Below the pieces are notes generated by a model, which had not been told where the DNA came from, did no database searches, and worked only from the letters and a program-made list of their open reading frames with translations. From positions 1 through 12,023 of the forward strand of contig JACMOF010000129.1 in assembly GCA_014378155.1 (NCBI GenBank): a DNA stretch of 12,023 nt. The letters are read 5' to 3'. The translations under genes were made by a program, and so were the position numbers. Positions 4,846 to 10,782 of this stretch are shown piece after piece. This stretch comes from Caulobacter sp. (lineage in GTDB: Bacteria; Pseudomonadota; Alphaproteobacteria; Caulobacterales; Caulobacteraceae). Each line of letters opens with the position of its first letter. Position 1 is the first letter of the stretch.

Positions 4846-7674
4846 CTAGAACGACTTCTGGATGCTGACGCCGTAGGTGCGCGGCTCCAGGGTGATCAGG
4901 TTGGTGAACAGGCCCGAGCTGTCGTCGGTGGTGTAGGCGTCGGTGATCGGGGTGTCGTCCATCAGGTTCTTGACGTAGGCGTCAAACTGCAGACCCCATT
5001 CCGGCTTCTCGACCTTGAGGGTGATGTTGGCGTTCTCCCACGACTTCAGACCGTCATAGGCGGTGTTGTAGACGCGGGTGAACTGCTTGCTCTGGCGGTA
5101 ATAGTCGCCGCGCAGGGTGGCCGACCAGCCGCCCGAGAAGTCCCAGGTATATTGAGCGCCGACCGAGGTGGTCCAGTGCGGCGAGTTGGGCAGATCGTTG
5201 CCGCTCAGGTTGGCCGTCGTGCCTTCGATCGAATAGCCCGCGCCGTAGTTGTAGAGGCCGGTGGCGTTGGCCAGGAAGGCCGCCGTGCCCGCCGGCAGGC
5301 CCGCGCCGCCCGTAGCGGCGGGGGTCGCCAGGAAGCCCTGGAAGACCGCCGCGCCGCCGCAAGCGAACGGAACGGTCGCCCCGGCCCCGGCGGCGATCAG
5401 GGTCGCCACGCCAGCGGTGGTGAGCACGCAGTTGGATCCGACGGCGGCGTTCGGCAGGCCGGGGCCCGCCTTGACCAGGGTGTAGGCCGGGTTGCTCTGG
5501 GTGCGGTTCATGGTGTCGATCGACGACACGCCGTCGGCGATCTTGGTGTGCAGATAGCCGATATTGGCGTTGAGCTTCAGATTGTGGATCGGCGACCAGA
5601 CCGATTCCAGTTCCAGTCCGTAGACCGTGGCGTCGATGTTCTCGTTGACCGAGGTGCGGTTGACGATCTTGGAGATCTGGTAGCCCTTGTAGTCGTAGTA
5701 GAAGCCCGTGGCGTTCAGCATCACGCTGCCGCCGGCCAGGGTGTTCTTCGACCCGATTTCGTAGGCGTTGACGAATTCAGGATCGAACTGCGCCTTGACG
5801 CTGGCCGAGCCGGTGGCCGCCGGCGGGTTGGAGCCGCCGCCCTTGTAGCCCTTGGAATAGAAGGCGTAGAGCAGGTTATCGTCGGTGAGCTTGTAGTCGA
5901 AACCGAAGCGGCCGGTCAGCTCGTCGAAGACCGACTTTGCCGTCGGGGTCGTCGTGCTCTGCTTGAGGCCGATGCCCGGTGACAGCAGCACGGTGTCGAA
6001 CACGTCCAGGCGCTTGTCGTCGTGGGTGCGGCGCAGGCCCAGGGTGAACTTCAGCTTCTCGTTGGCCTGCCAGTACAGTTCGCCGAACAGGGCGTTCGAC
6101 TTCAGGTGATAGGGCGAGCGGTTGTCATAATAGTTGTGGCCGCTGCCGTCCGGCGTGGCGTTCGGGTCGATGCCGATACAGTTGGTCGGCAGGGTCACGG
6201 GGTTGCAGTTGGGATTACCGGTCCTCTGGAAGTTCAGCGCCAGGGCCGACAGGGTCAGCGAGTTGCCGATCACATAGTAGTCGGTGGTGGTCTTATAGTC
6301 GAAATAGATGCCGCCGATGTTGAAGTTCAGCGGACCGTCAAAGGCCGACTGCAGCCGGAATTCCTGGCTGAACTGCTTGGAGTCGCCCGAGGACACGTCC
6401 AGGGTGGTGAACTTGTTGGTCGTGCCGACCTGCGGGTCGGCGAAGACGCCGCCCGGCGTCAACGGCGTGTTGTTGAACGGCACCGTCGACACGTTCCGGT
6501 TGTAGTCCAGCTTCGTATAGACATTGCCCTTGCTGTACGAGGTCATGGCTGTGAAGGTCAGCTTGTCGCTCAGGTCATAGGCCAAATTGAATTGGTAGAT
6601 GTCCGACTTTGATTGGTAGATCGGGTCGAACAGCGTCTCGATTTCGCGAAGGCTTCGGCTGGCGGTGTCGCCGGCGTTGGTGTCGCCGCTGGTGAAGCCG
6701 AAGATGTTGCCCAGCTCGCCGGTCAGGGTGCCCGAGGTGTTGACCGTGCCATAAGCGCTGTTGCCGTACAGCGAGGCGGGCAGGCAGCCCTGGGTCAGGA
6801 AGGCGCGGGCCGCGCCGGTGGGCACGCCGCCGACCGTGGCCGGGCCGTTGTCCTTGGTGCAGAGCTGCTTGCCGACGCGGGCGCGGCTGTCGTCCTCGTT
6901 GAAGTGCTCCCACATGAAGTTGGTGCGCAGGCTGTCGACCGGGTTGAACATCACCGAGACCCGGGTCGAATACAGATCCCGGTCATCGACCTTGTGGTTG
7001 TTGAAGGTGTTGGTGACGAAACCGTCGCGCTTGAGGTAGGCGCCGGCCGCCCGGATCGCCAGCTTGTCGCCGAAGATCGGCAGGTTGATCATGCCGCGCA
7101 CCTTCTGGGTGCCGAAATTGCCGACCTCGGCCCGGATATTGGCCTCAAATTCGTCGGTGGGCTTGGCTGTGATGATGTTGACCACGCCGCCGGTGGCGTT
7201 GCGGCCATACAGCGTGCCCTGCGGGCCGCGCAGCACTTCGACGCGCTCCACGTCGAAGAACTCGGCGTCGAACAGGTTGCCCGACTGCAGGGGGGCGTTG
7301 TTCTCGTGAACGCCGACGCCGCCGTCGGTCGAGACGCCAACCGCCTTGTTGCCGATGCCGCGGATGGCGAAGTTGAAGGTGTTGGTGAAGTTGCCCTTGG
7401 CGAAGGTGACGTTGGGAATCGCCTGCTGAAGGTTGGGCCCGCCGTCGATCTTCTGCGCTTCGAGGCTGTCCTGGCTGAAGGCGGACACCGCGATCGGCAC
7501 GTCCTGCAGGGCCTCCTCCTTCTTCTGGGCGGTGACGACCAGCTCTTCCAGCACGTTGCCGCCGGCTTGCGGCGCGGTCTGAGCGAAGGCTGGGGCGGCG
7601 GTGGCGACGGCGGCCAGCACGGTCATGGATGCGCCCATGGCCAACAGGCTCCGTATACGCAGAGATTGCGACAT
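4846..7674 (-). CDS. TonB-dependent outer-membrane receptor
   Basis: The 942-residue protein is an outer-membrane beta-barrel that imports a ligand using energy from TonB-ExbB-ExbD. Residues 1-31 form a signal peptide (basic start, hydrophobic core, cleavage after AFA). A TonB-box-like EELVVTAQKKEE follows at 43-54. The plug domain is about 55-170, with VERVEVLRGPQGTLYGRNA (142-160) and TGGVVNIITAKP (161-172), both diagnostic of the family. The rest is barrel and ends in Phe (GVSIQKSF), the usual outer-membrane assembly signal. Six cysteines occur in three spaced pairs (C-x24-C, C-x8-C, C-x22-C), probably in outer loops. One late loop is rich in Ala and Gly. Translation starts after GGGAGGG with seven spacer bases. 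No neighbouring gene reveals the ligand. The form resembles receptors often annotated for iron complexes or plant-derived compounds, so the substrate stays open. Confidence 0.96.
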   Translation of the reverse strand: MSQSLRIRSLLAMGASMTVLAAVATAAPAFAQTAPQAGGNVLEELVVTAQKKEEALQDVPIAVSAFSQDSLEAQKIDGGPNLQQAIPNVTFAKGNFTNTFNFAIRGIGNKAVGVSTDGGVGVHENNAPLQSGNLFDAEFFDVERVEVLRGPQGTLYGRNATGGVVNIITAKPTDEFEANIRAEVGNFGTQKVRGMINLPIFGDKLAIRAAGAYLKRDGFVTNTFNNHKVDDRDLYSTRVSVMFNPVDSLRTNFMWEHFNEDDSRARVGKQLCTKDNGPATVGGVPTGAARAFLTQGCLPASLYGNSAYGTVNTSGTLTGELGNIFGFTSGDTNAGDTASRSLREIETLFDPIYQSKSDIYQFNLAYDLSDKLTFTAMTSYSKGNVYTKLDYNRNVSTVPFNNTPLTPGGVFADPQVGTTNKFTTLDVSSGDSKQFSQEFRLQSAFDGPLNFNIGGIYFDYKTTTDYYVIGNSLTLSALALNFQRTGNPNCNPVTLPTNCIGIDPNATPDGSGHNYYDNRSPYHLKSNALFGELYWQANEKLKFTLGLRRTHDDKRLDVFDTVLLSPGIGLKQSTTTPTAKSVFDELTGRFGFDYKLTDDNLLYAFYSKGYKGGGSNPPAATGSASVKAQFDPEFVNAYEIGSKNTLAGGSVMLNATGFYYDYKGYQISKIVNRTSVNENIDATVYGLELESVWSPIHNLKLNANIGYLHTKIADGVSSIDTMNRTQSNPAYTLVKAGPGLPNAAVGSNCVLTTAGVATLIAAGAGATVPFACGGAAVFQGFLATPAATGGAGLPAGTAAFLANATGLYNYGAGYSIEGTTANLSGNDLPNSPHWTTSVGAQYTWDFSGGWSATLRGDYYRQSKQFTRVYNTAYDGLKSWENANITLKVEKPEWGLQFDAYVKNLMDDTPITDAYTTDDSSGLFTNLITLEPRTYGVSIQKSF

Positions 7675-7681
7675 TCTAATT

Positions 7682-7688
7682 CCCTCCC
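7682..7688 (-). promoter_or_regulatory. Shine-Dalgarno of the TonB-dependent receptor gene
   Basis: GGGAGGG on the minus strand, seven bases before the ATG at 7674. It fixes that start, which also gives a clean signal peptide. Confidence 0.85.
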
Positions 7689-7798
7689 TGGACGTCGCGG
7701 ATCCTTATGGCGGACCCTGCTGACATCTCGTTGTTTCCTCGGCGCCGCACTTTCATCGACTACGCGGGCGTACGGCCGACCCCTCGCAGCATAAGGGG

Positions 7799-7827
7799 AT
7801 TGCATACTTGGGAACTTGGGCTGTCAA
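7799..7827 (-). promoter_or_regulatory. candidate promoter of the TonB-dependent receptor gene
   Basis: On the minus strand a perfect TTGACA (7827-7822) is followed after 17 bases by TGCAAT (7804-7799), four of six matches to TATAAT. An overlapping TATGCA with 15-base spacing is an alternative -10. The predicted start would leave a leader of about 115-120 bases before the ATG. The -10 does not fit the Caulobacter GCTAnAwC form, so confidence is moderate. Confidence 0.4.
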
Positions 7828-7933
7828 CCGGTCTTGGCGTAAGTAATCAGCGATAGGTTACACCTTTTCACTTTACCTAGGGTCACATTCACCTGACAGG
7901 GGTAAGTTTTCACCGGATTTAGAAAAACCGGTC
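7826..7933. promoter_or_regulatory. repeat-rich AT-rich control region upstream of the receptor gene
   Basis: Within the 459-bp gap between the receptor gene and queC this block is clearly richer in A and T than its surroundings. It holds AACCGGTC at 7826-7833 and again at 7926-7933, exactly 100 bp apart; TTTTCAC at 7865-7871 and 7907-7913, exactly 42 bp apart (about four helical turns); CCTAGG (7876-7881); GTCA-8-TGAC (7882-7897); and ACCGG-11-CCGGT (7912-7932). It lies upstream of the proposed receptor promoter, where activator or repressor sites are expected. No regulator is identified. Confidence 0.4.
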
Positions 7934-7940
7934 CGGCGCG

Positions 7941-7953
7941 TGACGTAGCGTCA
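7941..7953. promoter_or_regulatory. 13-bp palindrome TGACG-TAG-CGTCA
   Basis: A perfect inverted repeat of 5-bp arms around a 3-bp centre, in the gap between the receptor gene and queC. Its size suits a dimeric DNA-binding protein. Which of the two divergent genes it would serve is unknown. Confidence 0.35.
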
Positions 7954-7958
7954 AGCGT

Positions 7959-7977
7959 GGTTTCAGGTCGGGAAACC
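7959..7977. promoter_or_regulatory. inverted repeat GGTTTC-7-GAAACC
   Basis: Perfect 6-bp arms with the 7-base centre AGGTCGG, six bases after the TGACG palindrome. It could be an operator or, if transcribed, a hairpin. It sits about 155 bp upstream of the queC start, before the proposed queC promoter. I see no preQ1 riboswitch consensus here. Confidence 0.3.
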
Positions 7978-8017
7978 TTGATCGCCTCTGGGGGCGTGCT
8001 TTGAGCATAGTGTCCTA

Positions 8018-8042
8018 TTCGCGCCGAAGGTACAGCTAGAAT
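8018..8042 (+). promoter_or_regulatory. candidate promoter of queC-queE-queD
   Basis: GCTAGAAT (8035-8042) matches seven of eight positions of the Caulobacter housekeeping -10 (GCTAnAwC). A weak -35, TTCGCG (8018-8023), stands 11 bases upstream, within the allowed 10-14. It would start transcription about 85 bases before the queC ATG, which also argues against the in-frame ATG at 8041 as the true start. Confidence 0.4.
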
Positions 8043-8133
8043 GTCGTTGTTCCTGAAGATGCCAGCCGGTTGTGGCGTGCGGGACCGGTCTGGACCGTTT
8101 CGGGCTGCTCCCGCCTCGTGCTACAGACGGCCG

Positions 8134-8928
8134 ATGTCCACCATCTCCTACTCCACTATCGCGGGCGATCCCGCGCGCGCCAAGACCGCCCTGGTGCTGT
8201 TCTCGGGCGGCCAGGACAGCAGCGTCTGCCTGGCCTGGGCGCTGGGACGCTACGACCGCGTCGAGACCGTCGGCTTCGACTATGGCCAGCGCCATGTCAT
8301 CGAGATGGAGGCGCGCGTCGACGTGCGTCACCAGATCGCCACGCGCTTTCCCCAGTGGGCCGAACGCCTGGGCGAGGACCATGTGCTGGACCTCAAGGGC
8401 TTTGGCGCGGTGGCCCAAAGCGCCTTGACCGCCGATGTCGCCATCGAGATGACCGAGCGCGGCCTGCCGTCGACCTTCGTGCCCGGCCGCAATCTGGTGT
8501 TCCTGATCTACGCCGCCGCCCTGGCCGACCGCCGGGGCCTGGGCGCCTTGGTGGGCGGCATGTGCGAGACCGACTTCTCCGGCTATCCCGACTGTCGCCG
8601 CGACACGCTGGACGCCATGCAACTGGCGCTGAATCTGGGCATGGACCGCGACTTCAGCGTCGAGACGCCGCTGATGAAGCTGACCAAGGCGCAGACCTGG
8701 GCCCTGGCCAAGACCCTGGGTGGCGAGGCGCTTGTCGACCTGATCGTGGTCGAGAGCCATACCTGCTACCAGGGCGAACGCGGCGAACTGCATGCCTGGG
8801 GTCATGGGTGCGGCGAATGCCCGGCCTGCGACCTTCGCCAGAAGGGCTATGAAGAATGGGACGCGGGCGGGCGGATCCCTCTTCCTTCTCCCCTTGCGGG
8901 AGAAGATGGCGGCGAAGCCGTCGGATGA
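8134..8928 (+). CDS. queC: 7-cyano-7-deazaguanine (preQ0) synthase QueC
   Basis: QueC turns 7-carboxy-7-deazaguanine into preQ0 using ATP and ammonia, in the cytoplasm, on the route to queuosine in tRNA. The PP-loop LFSGGQDSS (22-30) is that of the N-type ATP pyrophosphatases. The family's zinc-binding cysteines are seen as Cys211, Cys226, Cys229 and Cys232 in CYQGERG and [11 protein letters not shown]. The start [11 protein letters not shown] (8134) is chosen over an in-frame ATG at 8041: the extra 31 residues look unlike QueC and overlap the proposed promoter. The 264-residue length is longer than the usual 220-240 because residues 246-264 ([19 protein letters not shown]) are encoded by a dispersed repeat; the natural end would be near GYEEWDAG. 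First gene of a queC-queE-queD run. Confidence 0.95.
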   Translation: MSTISYSTIAGDPARAKTALVLFSGGQDSSVCLAWALGRYDRVETVGFDYGQRHVIEMEARVDVRHQIATRFPQWAERLGEDHVLDLKGFGAVAQSALTADVAIEMTERGLPSTFVPGRNLVFLIYAAALADRRGLGALVGGMCETDFSGYPDCRRDTLDAMQLALNLGMDRDFSVETPLMKLTKAQTWALAKTLGGEALVDLIVVESHTCYQGERGELHAWGHGCGECPACDLRQKGYEEWDAGGRIPLPSPLAGEDGGEAVG

Positions 8929-8932
8929 GGGG
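8877..8932 (-). repeat. dispersed palindromic repeat, copy 1, overlapping the queC 3' end
   Basis: This 56-bp element reads, on the minus strand, from CCCCTCATCCGACGG through CTTCTCCCGCAAGGGGAGAA to a purine-rich end. It is the inverted counterpart of copy 2 at 8989-9116, with the same order of blocks: CCCCTCA-CCGA, a TTCGC core, CTCCCGCAAGG, and a GAG/GAAG tail. It contains its own hairpins, such as TTCTCCC-5-GGGAGAA. It encodes the last residues of QueC and includes the TGA stop (8926-8928). Repeats of this type are widespread between genes in alphaproteobacterial genomes. Confidence 0.75.
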
Positions 8933-9000
8933 TCTCTCAAACCTCTCCGCCCCGTCGTTCAGCATTTCGCGACTGAACCGACCTTCAACCCCTCACCCGA

Positions 9001-9103
9001 CCCGCTTCGCGGACCACCCTCTCCCGCAAGGCCCAACCCGCTTCGCGGGCCACCCTCTCCCGCAAGGCCCAACCCGCTTCGCGGGCCACCCTCTCCCGCA
9101 AGG
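9001..9103 (+). repeat. 36-bp tandem repeat, 2.9 units
   Basis: Units start at 9001, 9037 and 9073, each beginning CCCGCTTCGCGG and running to CTCCCGCAAGG. Units 1 and 2 differ at one base (A versus G at unit position 13); unit 3 is 31 bases and then runs into the purine-rich end. Each unit holds a CCCGCTTCGCGGG-type hairpin. Such near-perfect copies suggest recent slippage or recombination, so copy number may vary between strains. Confidence 0.9.
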
Positions 9104-9108
9104 GGAGA

Positions 9109-9116
9109 GGGAAGGG
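9109..9116 (+). promoter_or_regulatory. repeat-derived Shine-Dalgarno of queE
   Basis: GGGAAGGG lies eight bases before the queE ATG (9125) and is the terminal block of repeat copy 2. No other purine-rich site is available, so the repeat appears to supply the queE ribosome binding site and fixes this start over the much longer upstream frame. Confidence 0.65.
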
Positions 9117-9124
9117 CGTTCGTC

Positions 9125-9757
9125 ATGACCTACAGCGTCAAGGAAATCTTCCTCACCCTGCAGGGCGAGGGCGGCCAGGCGGGCAAGGCGGCGGTGTTTT
9201 GCCGGTTCGCCGGCTGCAACCTGTGGACCGGCCGTGAACAGGACCGCCACAAGGCCATCTGCACCTTTTGTGACACCGACTTCGTCGGCACGGACGGCGA
9301 GGGCGGCGGCAAGTTCGCCACGCCCGAGGCTCTGGTCGCGGCGGTGGAAGCGGCCTGGACCGGCGGCCCCGACGACCGCCTGGTGGTCTGCACGGGCGGC
9401 GAGCCTCTGCTGCAGCTGGACAGCCGGCTGATCGACGCCTTCCATGCCCGCAGCTTCATGATCGCCGTCGAGACCAATGGCACTGTCGAGGCGCCCACGG
9501 GGATCGATTGGGTGTGTGTCAGCCCCAAGGCCGACGCGCCGGTCGTCCAGACCTCGGGCCAGGAACTGAAGCTGGTCTACCCCCAGGACAAGGCGCTTCC
9601 CGAGCGCTTCGCGGTCCTGGATTTCGAGCGCTTCTACCTCCAGCCGATGGACGGCCCCGACCGCGAGCGGAACACGCACTTGGCCGTCGCCTATTGCCTT
9701 TCCCACCCTCAATGGCGTTTAAGCGTCCAGACACACAAATATCTCGGCCTGCCCTGA
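9125..9757 (+). CDS. queE: 7-carboxy-7-deazaguanine synthase QueE (radical SAM)
   Basis: QueE is a radical S-adenosylmethionine enzyme that contracts the ring of 6-carboxy-5,6,7,8-tetrahydropterin to 7-carboxy-7-deazaguanine. The 210-residue protein opens with the family signature YSVKEIFLTLQGEGGQAGKA (3-22). Its iron-sulfur cluster cysteines follow the extended C-x14-C-x2-C pattern, Cys31 in AGCNLWTG and Cys46/Cys49 in ICTFCDTDF. This is the Burkholderia multivorans-type QueE variant rather than the canonical C-x3-C-x2-C. VVCTGGEPLLQLD (SAM-binding GGE motif) and IAVETNGT follow. The ATG at 9125 is preferred because the protein family begins here; the longer frame upstream only translates the repeat. 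It lies between queC and queD, all on the plus strand. Confidence 0.96.
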   Translation: MTYSVKEIFLTLQGEGGQAGKAAVFCRFAGCNLWTGREQDRHKAICTFCDTDFVGTDGEGGGKFATPEALVAAVEAAWTGGPDDRLVVCTGGEPLLQLDSRLIDAFHARSFMIAVETNGTVEAPTGIDWVCVSPKADAPVVQTSGQELKLVYPQDKALPERFAVLDFERFYLQPMDGPDRERNTHLAVAYCLSHPQWRLSVQTHKYLGLP

Positions 9758-9831
9758 CGGATAAGGCGCTCGACCTGGTGACAGGGTCGACCCGCTAGAG
9801 CCTCCCAGGCCTTGTCAAAAGAAGTACCTGT

Positions 9832-10197
9832 ATGAGCCCCGTCTTCGAGATCACGAAGGCCGCGCATTTTGATGCGGCCCACTATATCGAGCAAGGTCCC
9901 GCCGACCATCGCTACCGCAAGCTGCACGGCCACTCGTTCAAGGTCGAGGCCAGCGTGCGCGGCGCGATGCAGGCGGCCGGCTGGGTCGCTGACCTCGACG
10001 GCCTGGACGGCGCCCTGAAGGCGGTCGCCTCCGAGCTCGACCACGGCCTGCTCAACGATCGCCCGGGCCTGGAAAGCCCGACGCTAGAGCGCCTCTGCCT
10101 CTATTTCGCCGAGCGCCTGACGCCGCGGTTTCCCGGCCTGTCGCGCGTGGTGATCTCGCGCCCGACCATCGGCGAGAGCTGCGCGCTGGTGCTGTGA
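9832..10197 (+). CDS. queD: QueD-like 6-carboxytetrahydropterin synthase, catalytic Cys absent
   Basis: QueD makes 6-carboxy-5,6,7,8-tetrahydropterin from dihydroneopterin triphosphate, the first step dedicated to the 7-deazaguanine pathway. The 121-residue length fits the single T-fold domain. The three zinc histidines are visible as His17 (FDAAHY), His32 and His34 (KLHGHSF). GWVADLDGL (50-58), LDHGLLND (69-76) and the late Glu115 in IGESC are also typical. The E. coli catalytic Cys27 (HKCGRLHGH) corresponds here to Tyr28 (HRYRKLHGH). Some alphaproteobacterial homologues appear to share this form, so it may be a variant subfamily rather than a broken gene. It starts 74 bp after queE, with only a weak AAGAAG ribosome binding site. 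The gene neighbourhood supports the QueD role. Confidence 0.88.
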   Translation: MSPVFEITKAAHFDAAHYIEQGPADHRYRKLHGHSFKVEASVRGAMQAAGWVADLDGLDGALKAVASELDHGLLNDRPGLESPTLERLCLYFAERLTPRFPGLSRVVISRPTIGESCALVL

Positions 10198-10258
10198 AAG
10201 TGTTGGTTTGAAGCTGGTTGAGAACGCCGGTCTTCCAACGCGCGGCGCCTTGCCCTAT

Positions 10259-10282
10259 CCCTGGCGTCCAATGACGCTAGGG
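10259..10282 (+). promoter_or_regulatory. hairpin just before the YCII/DGPF gene
   Basis: CCCTGGCGTC, loop CAAT, GACGCTAGGG form a 10-bp stem with one G-U pair. It ends 11 bases before the ATG, and its last bases (AGGG, then GAA) are the only ribosome-binding-like sequence. It could moderate translation of the downstream gene, or be the end of the queD transcript; no T-run follows. Confidence 0.4.
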
Positions 10283-10293
10283 AATGGTCGCGA

Positions 10294-10665
10294 ATGCTCT
10301 ACATGCTGCTGTGCTACAACAACGAAGCAGAGGTCATGGGCTGGACGCCGCAGGAGGACGCCGCCGTGATGGGCCGCCTCACCGTCGTCCACGACAAGCT
10401 GGTCGCCGAGGGCAAGCTGGGTCCTTCCGGTCGCCTGCAAGCGACGGGCAGCGCCAGGACCCTGATGAAGGGCGACGCGCCCTTCGTGGTGGATGGCCCG
10501 TTCGCCGAGACCAAGGAGCAGTTCCTGGGCTTCTACGTCATCGACGTCGCCGACATGGACGCCGCCCTGGACGTGGCCGGTCAGCTGGGCGAGGCCAATC
10601 CCAACGGGGCCTACGAGGTGCGGCCGATGCGGCTATTCCTGCCGGGCGGGGCGGTGGGGGTGTGA
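10294..10665 (+). CDS. YCII/DGPF-domain protein
   Basis: The 123-residue protein begins MLYMLLCYNNEAEV, like the KYMLLIY start of the family, and carries the name-giving motif VVDGPFAETKEQFLGFYVID (66-85). EVRPMRLF near the end is also typical. This is a ferredoxin-like alpha/beta fold related to the YciI superfamily; members are small cytoplasmic proteins, many of unknown biochemical role and often encoded beside extracytoplasmic-function sigma factors. No such sigma factor is in the window on either side. It follows queD on the same strand after 96 bp, with a hairpin in between, and may be a separate unit. Confidence 0.9.
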   Translation: MLYMLLCYNNEAEVMGWTPQEDAAVMGRLTVVHDKLVAEGKLGPSGRLQATGSARTLMKGDAPFVVDGPFAETKEQFLGFYVIDVADMDAALDVAGQLGEANPNGAYEVRPMRLFLPGGAVGV

Positions 10666-10710
10666 GCTCGACCGTGACGACGGCCTCCCACCGCGGCGCT
10701 CAAGCCTCGA

Positions 10711-10734
10711 CGGGATCGCTTGAAGGCGATCCCG
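10711..10734 (+). terminator. hairpin after the YCII/DGPF gene, possible terminator
   Basis: CGGGATCGC, loop TTGAAG, GCGATCCCG form a perfect 9-bp stem 45 bp past the stop codon. There is no T-run directly after it, so intrinsic termination would be weak. It separates the gene from the toxin-antitoxin operon. Confidence 0.45.
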
Positions 10735-10751
10735 CTCGGGTTCATATTGCG

Positions 10752-10763
10752 TCTCACGTGAGA
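10752..10763. promoter_or_regulatory. 12-bp palindrome, candidate antitoxin operator
   Basis: TCTCACGTGAGA is a perfect palindrome 20 bp upstream of the antitoxin start, close to where the promoter should lie. Xre-type antitoxins usually repress their own operon by binding palindromes like this. The palindrome is seen; its function is inferred. Confidence 0.6.
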
Positions 10764-10782
10764 TCGGCTGCGGAGAGTCATC

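Larger units (their letters stand above)
8989..9116 (+). repeat. dispersed palindromic repeat, copy 2, expanded, ending in the queE ribosome binding site
   Basis: The element begins CCCCTCACCCGA (8989-9000), runs through the TTCGC core and CTCCCGCAAGG, and ends GGGAGAGGGAAGGG (9103-9116). It is oriented opposite to copy 1, with only 56 bp between them, so the pair could form a long stem in the queC-queE mRNA. It is longer than copy 1 because an inner 36-bp unit is present almost three times. Confidence 0.75.

Noticed and set aside
6613..7794. 393-residue open frame opposite the TonB-dependent receptor
   Set aside because: Antisense shadow: low-complexity Val/Gly/Ala/Asp composition and no family motif, against a complete receptor gene on the other strand.
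8041..8133. Longer N-terminus of QueC from the ATG at 8041
   Set aside because: The extra residues do not look like QueC, and the ATG overlaps the proposed -10 box; [11 protein letters not shown] at 8134 is a better start.
7960..8133. preQ1 riboswitch before queC
   Set aside because: No match to the known preQ1 aptamer sequence could be seen; only a generic hairpin GGTTTC-7-GAAACC is present.
9001..9103. CRISPR array
   Set aside because: Repeats are direct head-to-tail copies with no unique spacers and no cas genes nearby, so this is a simple tandem repeat.
8792..9124. Longer N-terminus of QueE reading back through the repeats
   Set aside because: It translates the 36-bp repeats into a repeated PLRGPPSPARPN-like string and overlaps queC; the family begins at MTYSVKEIF.
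9770..9790. TCGACC-9-GGTCGA inverted repeat between queE and queD
   Set aside because: Short stem, no T-run and no link to a start codon; likely by chance in GC-rich sequence, though weak termination cannot be excluded.
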